Source: DAOQAU01 sp964640325
GTDB taxonomy: Bacteria > Cyanobacteriota > Vampirovibrionia > Gastranaerophilales > Gastranaerophilaceae
Length of the DNA: 56,781 bases
Assembly (NCBI GenBank): GCA_964640325.1
Contig: CAZXID010000012.1
Coordinates: forward strand, 1-56,781
Reading direction: 5' to 3'
Shown: positions 39,234 through 46,310 of the stretch, piece by piece
How positions within the stretch are numbered: position 1 is the first letter of the stretch
Layout: every line of letters begins with the position of its first letter
Made by a program: the position numbers and the translations under genes
Notes under the pieces: generated by a model
What the model was told of the DNA's origin: nothing
Databases searched by the model: none
Seen by the model: only the letters and a program-made list of their open reading frames with translations

Positions 39234-39914
39234 TTAGACTTGGTTATAAGTTAAGTCGTTTTTTAGTAATCCAAAATAAAAAACACTTTTTAAAGGCTCT
39301 TGAAACAAATTTGCTTTTTGGAAAAAATCCTCGTCTTTTAATATTTCAATTTTTTGTGCGGTTAGCTCTTTATTTTCTGAAGCAGAAAGAATATTTAGTA
39401 TTTTGTTTTCGTCAAGAGGGGTGTTTTCACAAAGTAGTTTCGCAAAATTTGTAAATAAACCAATGCTTTCGGCATCTTTTAATTTGAAGTTGTATCCAAA
39501 GAGTCTTTCTATTTTTGTATTTTTCAGCTTGTCTATTGATAACAAATTTTTTGCCAGTTGTATTTGAAAATCTGCTTTTTCAATGCTATCGGTATTTAAA
39601 ATAATGTATTCGATATCGTCAAATTGTTCCAGGGGGGCAAGAAAAGCTGCAATTTTGGCTTTTGCCAAAAGTTGATTTTTTATGGGTCCGTTTTTAACAA
39701 CAAATTCTATTTGTTCCTCATTTAATTTAGGTTTAGAATCGCTGTCTTTGAGTCCATATAAGAATTTTTTAAAATCATCAAGCGAGTTAATTTCTGTAGA
39801 AGAACTCTCTTGTTCAATATTTTTGGTAAACTCATCTTTCGGGTTTGCACAAAAAGAAACAAAATTATTCTTTTTAATGTCGAGAAAATTTATTTTTACA
39901 GGTGTAATTTGCAT
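39234..39914 (-). CDS. Long unrecognised protein, N-terminal part
   Basis: 226 residues, ATG start with a distant GGAG (13 bases). N-terminus MQITPVKINFLDIKKNNFVS followed by FCANP. The middle has PIKNQLLAKAKIAAFLAPLE and the end reads PLKSVFYFGLLKNDLTYNQV then TAA. The same frame stays open after the TAA into the next ORF. The composition of the two parts is the same. A nonsense mutation, a sequencing error or programmed readthrough could explain it. Confidence 0.55.
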   Translation of the reverse strand: MQITPVKINFLDIKKNNFVSFCANPKDEFTKNIEQESSSTEINSLDDFKKFLYGLKDSDSKPKLNEEQIEFVVKNGPIKNQLLAKAKIAAFLAPLEQFDDIEYIILNTDSIEKADFQIQLAKNLLSIDKLKNTKIERLFGYNFKLKDAESIGLFTNFAKLLCENTPLDENKILNILSASENKELTAQKIEILKDEDFFQKANLFQEPLKSVFYFGLLKNDLTYNQV

Positions 39915-40007
39915 ATTAACAAAAACTCCGATTAAATGCTTAAAAACGCCTAAAAAAAATTTTTGCTATTAAGCTTACGGAAAAATTAACAATATTAAAA
40001 ATATGTT

Positions 40008-42371
40008 TTATCGAATGTCGATAACACTTACCCCGTCACCGCCTTCGGATGGTTCACCGGCTCGATATTTTGCCACGTAGGGAGAATCGTTTAAAAATTT
40101 TCTGACGGCAGATTTTAAAGCACCCGTTCCATGACCGTGAATCACATAAACAGGAGACAAGTTCGCAAGGCTTGCTTTATCAAGGAAAAGTTCGAGGCTG
40201 TCTAAAGCTTCTTCAACTCTAAACCCTCTTAAATTTAGAGTATTTGATATGTCTCTCCTTTTTAGTTCAAAGGATTTTTCGGATTGAAATTTTAATGGAG
40301 CGGGCTTAATTGATTTTTCGTTAAATATCGCAATTTTTTCTTTATTTATTTGTGTTTTGATAAGTCCCATTTGAACAAAAACATTTCCGTTTTTGTCAGG
40401 CATGGAAAGCACAACAACAGGCTGATTAAGTTCTTTGAGCATAACATTTTGACCTGTTTGAACTTTTTCCCAATCTAATTCTTCATAAACTTCACTTTCT
40501 TCGTGTTTGTTAATTTCATCTCTTAAAGCTTTTTCCTGCATTGCAAGCCTTGCGTATGAACGTCTTGCTATTTTTTCGGATTTTTCCTGTCTGATTTCAT
40601 TTAAAATGCTTTTAATTTCCTCTTTTGCCTCTTCAAGGCTATTTTCAAGTTTGTCTTTAATCGCTTTTGTTGTTTTTTTCTTGTCTTTTTTAATTTCCGA
40701 TAATTTGCTTTCATAATCTTTTTTCAGTTTTAAATTTTCTTCCTGAAGTTCTTGTGCTTGCTGAAGTTTTTGTCCGAGTTGATTTTGAACCTCTTGAAGT
40801 TTTTCTATAATAATAATTGAAGGGTCTTTTTGCGAGATAAGAATTTCTTTTGCCCTGTCAACTATTTCTTTTTCAAGTCCCAAGTTTGCGGCTGTTAAAA
40901 TGGCGTTGCTGATGCCAGGAATTCCTATTGTAAGCTTGTATGTGGGCTTTAGGGTTTTTAAGTCAAATTCCACACAGGCGTTTTTGAAATACGGATTTGA
41001 ATATTCGAGAGATTTAAGTTCTCCAAAATGTGTAGTTATGCAGCTTGTAACTTCTTTTGAGGCAAGTTTTTCCAATACAATTTGCGCTAAAATGGAGCCT
41101 TCTTGCGGGTCGGTCCCTGCGCAGATTTCATCTATTGCAACAAAAGTGTTTTCATCGCTTTTTTCAAGCATTTCAATAATGTTTGTCATGTGCGAAGAAA
41201 AAGTCGAAAGGCTTTGCGCTATACTTTGCTCGTCGCCTATGTCAGCAAAAACTTTTTTAAACGGATAAATTTTTGCTTCTAAACATGGCAGAAATAACCC
41301 TGCTTTTGCCATTAAAATAAACAGCCCCACGGTTTTTAGCACCACTGTTTTTCCGCCGGTGTTTGAACCTGTTATTATAATTGATTTGTAACCTTTTCCT
41401 ATTTTAAAATTGTTTTCTATGACTTTTTCAACATAATCCGAAAGCAGGGGATGGCGCATTGAATCAAATTCTAAAATTTTTTCGTCTGTGATTTCAGGCT
41501 CAATCGCTTTAAGCTTTATGGCATAACGGGCTTTTGCAAAGTGGAAATCTATTTGTGCCAATAAATTTTCTGAAATTTGAATTTCTTCAATATTCACTTT
41601 TATTTCTTTTGTTAACTCTGTCAAAATATTTATGATTTCAGCCTGAATTTTTGCCTGTATTTCTCTTATTTTGTTGTTTAAGGGCACAAGCTGCGATGTC
41701 TCAATGTAAAAAGATTGATTGCTTGCCGATACATCGTGGATGATTCCCTCCACTTTACTTTTTGAAGCGGCTCTTACCTGAAAAACAACCCTGTCATCTC
41801 GCATGGTATAAATTTGTTCTTGCAAATGCTTTGAAAATTCAGGACTGTTTAAAAGTTCATTTGTCCTTGTTTTTAAATTATTTTGGCTGTCTTTGAGCGA
41901 ATTATAAAGGCTTTTTAATTCAGGTGTTGCATCTTGTGCTATTTTTAAACTATTGTCAATTACAGAAAAAATTTTGTCTTCAAGTTCTTTGTTTGAAAAA
42001 AGCAGATTTGCCATAGAATATAAAATAGCATCCTGAGGCAGGTTTTCTTTTAAAAAATTCTTAACAAGTCTTGAAGTTTTTATTGTTTTTGCAATATTTA
42101 CAATTTCTTCTTCTTTTAAATAACTGTTTATCGTTGAATTTTTAATCCCGTTTATATCTGCAACGTATTCCAAAGGAAGCTCAAGCGGAATATCCAAAAT
42201 ACTTTTGGCTTCTTTTGTAAGTTCGATTTCTCTTTTTATATCTTTAAAGTCGGAGTATATATTTATTTCCAAACATTTATCCTTGCTTTGTTTTAGCCTT
42301 GCAAAGCAGGAGAGTTTTTCGGCTATTTTGTCAAACTCAAGTGATTTTAAGCTTTTCTTTTCTATGTTCAT
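40008..42371 (-). CDS. mutS2: Endonuclease MutS2
   Basis: 787 residues. MutS-like ATPase with nuclease tail, acting on recombination intermediates and, in Bacillus, on collided ribosomes. N-terminal LEFDKIAEKLSCFA, clamp region RDDRVVFQVRAASKSKVEGI with HDVSASNQSFYIE, Walker A ITGSNTGGKTVVLKT, FADIGDEQSIAQSLSTFSSH, DEICAGTDPQEG, a coiled-coil insert (about 520-620) and the C-terminal Smr domain LNLRGFRVEEALDSLELFLD with VYVIHGHGTGALK. The start has a TATAAT box 6 bases upstream and no ribosome site. Confidence 0.96.
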   Translation of the reverse strand: MNIEKKSLKSLEFDKIAEKLSCFARLKQSKDKCLEINIYSDFKDIKREIELTKEAKSILDIPLELPLEYVADINGIKNSTINSYLKEEEIVNIAKTIKTSRLVKNFLKENLPQDAILYSMANLLFSNKELEDKIFSVIDNSLKIAQDATPELKSLYNSLKDSQNNLKTRTNELLNSPEFSKHLQEQIYTMRDDRVVFQVRAASKSKVEGIIHDVSASNQSFYIETSQLVPLNNKIREIQAKIQAEIINILTELTKEIKVNIEEIQISENLLAQIDFHFAKARYAIKLKAIEPEITDEKILEFDSMRHPLLSDYVEKVIENNFKIGKGYKSIIITGSNTGGKTVVLKTVGLFILMAKAGLFLPCLEAKIYPFKKVFADIGDEQSIAQSLSTFSSHMTNIIEMLEKSDENTFVAIDEICAGTDPQEGSILAQIVLEKLASKEVTSCITTHFGELKSLEYSNPYFKNACVEFDLKTLKPTYKLTIGIPGISNAILTAANLGLEKEIVDRAKEILISQKDPSIIIIEKLQEVQNQLGQKLQQAQELQEENLKLKKDYESKLSEIKKDKKKTTKAIKDKLENSLEEAKEEIKSILNEIRQEKSEKIARRSYARLAMQEKALRDEINKHEESEVYEELDWEKVQTGQNVMLKELNQPVVVLSMPDKNGNVFVQMGLIKTQINKEKIAIFNEKSIKPAPLKFQSEKSFELKRRDISNTLNLRGFRVEEALDSLELFLDKASLANLSPVYVIHGHGTGALKSAVRKFLNDSPYVAKYRAGEPSEGGDGVSVIDIR

Positions 42372-42377
42372 AAATTT

Positions 42378-42383
42378 ATTATA
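42378..42383 (-). promoter_or_regulatory. -10 box of a leaderless mutS2
   Basis: TATAAT on the minus strand, six bases before the ATG at 42371; no Shine-Dalgarno sequence, no clear -35. Confidence 0.55.
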
Positions 42384-42525
42384 TGATTAAATAAGCCCTT
42401 AAAGACAGGTAACCCCCTGATTACTGGCTAAATGTTACAATTTGTAACAAAAAATGTAAGGAAATGCAATATTTAAGATAGTATATACTTTATATATATA
42501 AGATATATAAACAAGGAGAAAAGAA

Positions 42526-42828
42526 ATGCTTCCGGTTTTATTAGGTTTATTAAGTGATTTATCTTACAAGGCTGATTTAGAACTTGAACTTATGCTTATA
42601 TCTTCTGATAAGCAGTATATAGATAGTCAAGTAGGTCAGGCAATTGCCGCAGGGGCTTCCGAAAACAGCCCTGCTATGTATCAACTTAATGAAATCGGCA
42701 AAAAACTTGATACACGCAGCCAACTTATTGATTCTCTTCTTAAACAATTGAACGCAAGAATAGAATCTGAACAAAAACTTGGACAAAAAGAAGCCGAAGC
42801 TGCAGGTAAATTAAACATTGGCGGATAA
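42526..42828 (+). CDS. Small helical protein of unknown function
   Basis: 100 residues, not recognised. A hydrophobic start (MLPVLLGLLSDLSY) is followed by polar helices: ELELMLISSDKQYIDSQVGQ, MYQLNEIGKKLDTRSQLIDS, LLKQLNARIESEQKLGQKEA. No cysteine, glycine-rich end (LNIGG). It has a strong AAGGAG ribosome site and a very AT-rich upstream region (TATATA repeats at 42480-42510), so it is probably well expressed. The last 18 bases overlap the convergent folD gene, with no terminator between. Confidence 0.6.
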   Translation: MLPVLLGLLSDLSYKADLELELMLISSDKQYIDSQVGQAIAAGASENSPAMYQLNEIGKKLDTRSQLIDSLLKQLNARIESEQKLGQKEAEAAGKLNIGG

Positions 42829-43644
42829 TTCAAGGACATTTTCCATTAGACAAGCAATGGTCATTGGTCCTACACCACCCGGGACAGGTGTTATATAAAA
42901 ACTTAAAGGCAAAACGTTTTCAAAATCAACATCACCGAGCGTTTTGCTTTCTGATTTTGAAGTTCCGACATCTATTACTGTCGCATTTTGCTTTACCATG
43001 TCTTTTGTTACAAATCTCGGACTGCCTATTGCCGAAATTAGAATATCGGCGGTTTTTGTTATTTGTGAAAGGTCTTTTGTTTTGCTGTGGCAGATGGTAA
43101 CGGTTGCATTTTTGTTTAAAAGCATTTGTGCAAGAGGTTTGCCTACAATGTTTGAACGTCCTATAATAACAGCATGTTTGCCCTGAATCTCTATTTTATA
43201 TTCTTCCAAAAGTTTTATAATACCCAAAGGTGTGCAGGGGTAAGCAAAAGGTTTTGCCCCGATTGAAATTCTTCCGATATTCTCGGGTGTAATACCGTCA
43301 GCGTCTTTTTGAGGTGAAATTGCCTGAATTATTTTTTGGGTGTCAATGTGTTTTGGAAGCGGCATTTGGACTAAAAGCGCATCAATTTTGTCATCTTTGT
43401 TTAATTCTTCAATTTTTTTCAATAAAGTTTTTTCGTCAACGTTTTCGGGGTAAGTTATTTTTGAAAAATTTATTCCCAAAAGTTTTGATTTTTTTTCTTT
43501 TATGCTCACATAAAGCTCGCTTGCAGGGTCGTTTCCTACTAAAATCACAGCAAAGGAAGGTTTTTTTTCAAGCTTGGAAATTTTTTCTTCCAATTCTCGA
43601 AAAATTTTTTCGCTTAATTTTTTCCCGTCAAGAATAATTGCCAT
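42811..43644 (-). CDS. folD: Methylenetetrahydrofolate dehydrogenase/cyclohydrolase
   Basis: 277 residues, bifunctional folate one-carbon enzyme. Seen: FAVILVGNDPASELYVSIKE with the family Tyr and Lys (YVSIKEKKSK), ALLVQMPLPKHID, SPQKDADGITPENIG, the NADP site VIIGRSNIVGKPLAQMLL, and the C-terminal PVPGGVGPMTIACLMEN. Ribosome site AAAGGGGG. In this segment it lies beside a MetE-like gene and a CooC-like gene, which may share one-carbon metabolism. Confidence 0.97.
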   Translation of the reverse strand: MAIILDGKKLSEKIFRELEEKISKLEKKPSFAVILVGNDPASELYVSIKEKKSKLLGINFSKITYPENVDEKTLLKKIEELNKDDKIDALLVQMPLPKHIDTQKIIQAISPQKDADGITPENIGRISIGAKPFAYPCTPLGIIKLLEEYKIEIQGKHAVIIGRSNIVGKPLAQMLLNKNATVTICHSKTKDLSQITKTADILISAIGSPRFVTKDMVKQNATVIDVGTSKSESKTLGDVDFENVLPLSFYITPVPGGVGPMTIACLMENVLELSANV

Positions 43645-43686
43645 TTTTGCCCCCTTTGTTTTTGTTGGCGGGATTATTGCTATCCC

Positions 43687-43720
43687 GTTCGCCGTTCACT
43701 GCTCACAACTCACTGATTTA
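43687..43720. repeat. Heptamer array after the CooC-like gene
   Basis: GTTCGCC, GTTCACT, GCTCACA, ACTCACT, GATTTA in 7-base steps. The minus-strand TAA of the CooC-like gene (43718-43720) sits at its edge. Confidence 0.7.
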
Positions 43721-44467
43721 CCCCCCTTGTGGTAAATTTAGTCTGAAGTAAAACTGTTTTATGGATTCTTGAACCAATTCGGATTCTTTTTCTATTGAAT
43801 GGTGTAACAGTTCTTTATCCATAGGAATTACACCCAAAATTTCAAGATCATATTTTTTCAAAAGTTCAAAGATTGATGTGATTTCTGTGTTTTCTACTTT
43901 GTTAAGTATAACACCGATTTGCCCGCCTGCCGAGTATTTTGCGCTGAATTCTTCAATTCTTTTTGCAAGATGTGCCGATTCATCGGTCGGATTTGCGATA
44001 ATTAATGCGGTATCAACTTCAACATCTACGAGCTGGTTAAGGTATTTCAGGTCAAATTCACAGTCAAAAATTACTATATCGTATCTTTCGATAAATTTTA
44101 CCAGAGCATCGTTAATCTGCTTTGTAATAGGACACCTGCAGTCTTTTGAAGCAACAAGCCATGAAACAATTATATCAACGTTCTCGTCTAATTGAACAAT
44201 AATATCTTCGAGCGCCCAGTCAATGTATTCCTGTTTTGTCATGTCTTCGGGGATGCCTGTTTTGTATTCGTGCTTTCCGCTTCTTATTCCGTAGATTGTG
44301 TTTCTTATGTCAAGCCCAAAGCTGTGCCCCAGCTCACTTGAAAGATCATTGTCAAAAAGTAAAATTGATTTTTCAGGAAACATTTCCTTAAAAATTCTCA
44401 AAAATGCTTTTGTAACCGTTGTTTTTCCGCTCCCGCTTTTTCCTGTGATTGCCAGCTTAATTGTCAA
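43718..44467 (-). CDS. CooC-like P-loop ATPase
   Basis: 249 residues, MinD/ParA/CooC fold. P-loop ITGKSGSGKTTVTKAF, FDNDLSSELGHSFGL, DIVIFDCEFDLKYLNQLVD, and the nucleotide-base region GVILNKVENTE. A CxC pair (SKDCRCPITK, about residues 107-112) is where CooC-type nickel chaperones bind metal. CooC helps load Ni into carbon monoxide dehydrogenase; no such enzyme is in the window. TTG start after AAAGGAG. Next to a MetE-like gene. A general Mrp/ParA-type function is possible. Confidence 0.65.
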   Translation of the reverse strand: MTIKLAITGKSGSGKTTVTKAFLRIFKEMFPEKSILLFDNDLSSELGHSFGLDIRNTIYGIRSGKHEYKTGIPEDMTKQEYIDWALEDIIVQLDENVDIIVSWLVASKDCRCPITKQINDALVKFIERYDIVIFDCEFDLKYLNQLVDVEVDTALIIANPTDESAHLAKRIEEFSAKYSAGGQIGVILNKVENTEITSIFELLKKYDLEILGVIPMDKELLHHSIEKESELVQESIKQFYFRLNLPQGG

Positions 44468-44495
44468 ATATATTTCTCCTTTAATGTTGTGTCAT

Positions 44496-44563
44496 CCTGA
44501 ACTTGTTTCAGGATCTATCCGATATACAAAGTCGGAAAGATGCTGAAATAAATTCAGCATGAC
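44496..44563. repeat. Pair of REP-like palindromes
   Basis: CCTGAA-CTTGT-TTCAGG (44496-44512) and TGCTGAA-ATAAA-TTCAGCA (44541-44559 with TGAC after), bracketed by GTCAT and ATGAC. The two palindromes face each other, as in a bacterial interspersed mosaic of REP units. Confidence 0.75.
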
Positions 44564-44565
44564 AA

Positions 44566-45666
44566 TTATTTATACTTTTTCTTTAATTCTTTTGAAAGTT
44601 TACTTGTTAATTCCATGGCTTTGTGTGCCAATTCTACCGTCAAAGAGCCCGCACCGCAAGAGGGAGTTATCAGGCTGTTATTTATAATCAAATTTTTATC
44701 AATGCCTTTTTGCCCCAAAAATCCGATTGCCTGCTCAAATGTTGAAATCATTTGTGTTAAGTCTGCTTTTTCAAGGGCATCTTTATCTAGGGTAGGAATT
44801 ATTCCCCATGCGATTTTTCCTCCTTTTTGGAGAAATTCTTTAACTTCTTTTGAAAAAGTACTCAAATTTTGGGCAAAAAAGTATCCGTCAAGGTTTATTA
44901 TATCAACATTTGCCTGAATGGGGATACTCCAATCACATTTCCCGCAGCAGTGTATAGCACTTATTGCGCCGTTTTGTTTTATCAAGTCAGAAACTTCTTT
45001 TATAATATCAACGACTTCGTCTTTTGAAACAGTTATGAAAGCAGAAGTCCCAAGCTGTGACACCGAAGGTTCGTCAATAAAGATTATCGGAGTTGTCGCA
45101 GGGGAGGCTTTTTTAATTTCCTTTATCTGCCAAAGTGCCTTGAGGCATAGAGTTTTAATTATTATTTCTCTCAGCGTTTCGTCATAGAAAGCACATTTAC
45201 CTTCTATGTCAGTTAGGGAAGTCGCAAGCGTGAAGGGGCCTACTATTTGACCTTTTGCAAAATCCGGCAAAGTTTTTTTTATTAAGTTTAAAAACGGTTT
45301 TACTGTTGCGGAATTTTTCTCTGAAATTTCATATTTTTCAAGTGTTTTAAGATTTTTATTCAGCGTTATTTCTTCCCAGTCGCCAAAAAAAGCTTCAAGC
45401 TGTTCAAAAAAATCATCAGAATCATTTTCTAAATAAAGTTTTTCCTCTTTTAAGCAAACTCCCGGCATCTTTTCCAAAAATTGGAAAATCATGTCTTCGT
45501 TTTTGTTTAACTTAGAAAGCTGAGGCCAAAAAGGAATTTCAAAATTTTGGCTGACAAGCTCTATGGCATCTTCAACGCTCTTGTGTGGCAGCGAACCTAT
45601 TGCAAGACAGTTCAAAGTTAGGCGTGAGCTGTGAGCAGTGAGCTGAAAATCCTTTTTTATTGTCAA
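44566..45666 (-). CDS. MetE/UROD-fold protein, possible core methionine synthase
   Basis: About 366 residues from the TTG at 45666, which stands 6 bases after GGGGAGGA; the frame is also open from a GTG at 45687. A single beta-barrel domain, half the length of full MetE. Zinc ligands are suggested by HCCGKCDW (H-x-C) and TPSCGAGSL (compare MetE PDCGLK), plus IFIDEPSVSQLGT. This fits core-MetE-type proteins, which lack the folate half and may take methyl groups from a corrinoid protein, or uroporphyrinogen-decarboxylase-like methyltransferases. The first 20 residues are partly encoded by a heptamer array (QLTAHSSRLT). Confidence 0.65.
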   Translation of the reverse strand: MTIKKDFQLTAHSSRLTLNCLAIGSLPHKSVEDAIELVSQNFEIPFWPQLSKLNKNEDMIFQFLEKMPGVCLKEEKLYLENDSDDFFEQLEAFFGDWEEITLNKNLKTLEKYEISEKNSATVKPFLNLIKKTLPDFAKGQIVGPFTLATSLTDIEGKCAFYDETLREIIIKTLCLKALWQIKEIKKASPATTPIIFIDEPSVSQLGTSAFITVSKDEVVDIIKEVSDLIKQNGAISAIHCCGKCDWSIPIQANVDIINLDGYFFAQNLSTFSKEVKEFLQKGGKIAWGIIPTLDKDALEKADLTQMISTFEQAIGFLGQKGIDKNLIINNSLITPSCGAGSLTVELAHKAMELTSKLSKELKKKYK

Positions 45667-45714
45667 TTTTCTTCCTCCCCTGTTCACTGTTCACTGATTA
45701 CTGTTCACTCTTCT
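45624..45714. repeat. Heptamer array, two opposed arms, over a gene start
   Basis: Left arm GTGAGCT, GTGAGCA, GTGAGCT (45624-45644). Right arm CTGTTCA, CTGTTCA, CTGATTA, CTGTTCA, CTCTTCT (45680-45714). It includes the rplI stop codon (45705-45707) and the first codons of the MetE-like gene. Confidence 0.85.
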
Positions 45715-46208
45715 AAAGTTTCTTCTTTAACTTCTTCAATCAATTCTTCTTTAATTATTTCAGAGACAACAACATTTATTTTGATTTCTGTTTTGACTTT
45801 TGAAGTAAGTTTTATAAGCATTTTGTATTCGCCGATTTTGTTGATAGGAGCATTGAGTGAAAGATTTTTTCTGTCAACTTCAATGCCTGATTTGTCAAGA
45901 AGTTCTTCGGCAAGTTTTTTTGTTGTAATTGTACCGAATAATTTTCCGCTTTCGCCTGCTTTTGCGCTTAATTCAAGAACGGCAACTTTTTCAATTTTTT
46001 GTGCCTGCTCAAGTGCCTGCTGGTGTAATTTTTCTTGTTTGGCTTTGATTCTTGCGAGATTTTGTTCACGATTTTTGATAGCACCTTGTGTTGCTGCTTC
46101 AGCCATTTTTTGCGGAAGCAAAAAATTTCTTGCATATCCGTCTTTAACATTTATCAAATCCCCTGCTTCGCCGAGGTTTTGTACGTCTTTTCTAAGTATT
46201 ACCTGCAT
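45705..46208 (-). CDS. rplI: 50S ribosomal protein L9
   Basis: 167 residues. MQVILRKDVQNLGEAGDLIN and VKDGYARNFLLPQKMAEAAT are the L9 signature region; a long connecting helix (KIKAKQEKLHQQALEQ-like) and the C-terminal domain with GKLFGTITTKKLAEEL follow. It has an acidic tail of about 20 residues beyond the usual end (IIKEELIEEVKEETLEE). AAAGGAG ribosome site. The TGA is inside a heptamer repeat. Confidence 0.97.
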   Translation of the reverse strand: MQVILRKDVQNLGEAGDLINVKDGYARNFLLPQKMAEAATQGAIKNREQNLARIKAKQEKLHQQALEQAQKIEKVAVLELSAKAGESGKLFGTITTKKLAEELLDKSGIEVDRKNLSLNAPINKIGEYKMLIKLTSKVKTEIKINVVVSEIIKEELIEEVKEETLEE

Positions 46209-46310
46209 TTGAATTCTCCTTTATATTTCGTCATTAAGCTAATCGTACTAAAAACAAAAAAAAATGTCGAGGGGTAAATGAATTGATTAAATTATATTAA
46301 TTACGATTGG

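Noticed and set aside
37215..39914. Alternative genetic code (TAA recoded)
   Set aside because: TAA, TAG and TGA all act as normal stops for conserved genes in this window, so one internal TAA does not support recoding.
45631..46212. 193-codon plus-strand ORF opposite rplI
   Set aside because: Antisense to rplI and partly made of the heptamer array; codon pattern of a shadow frame.
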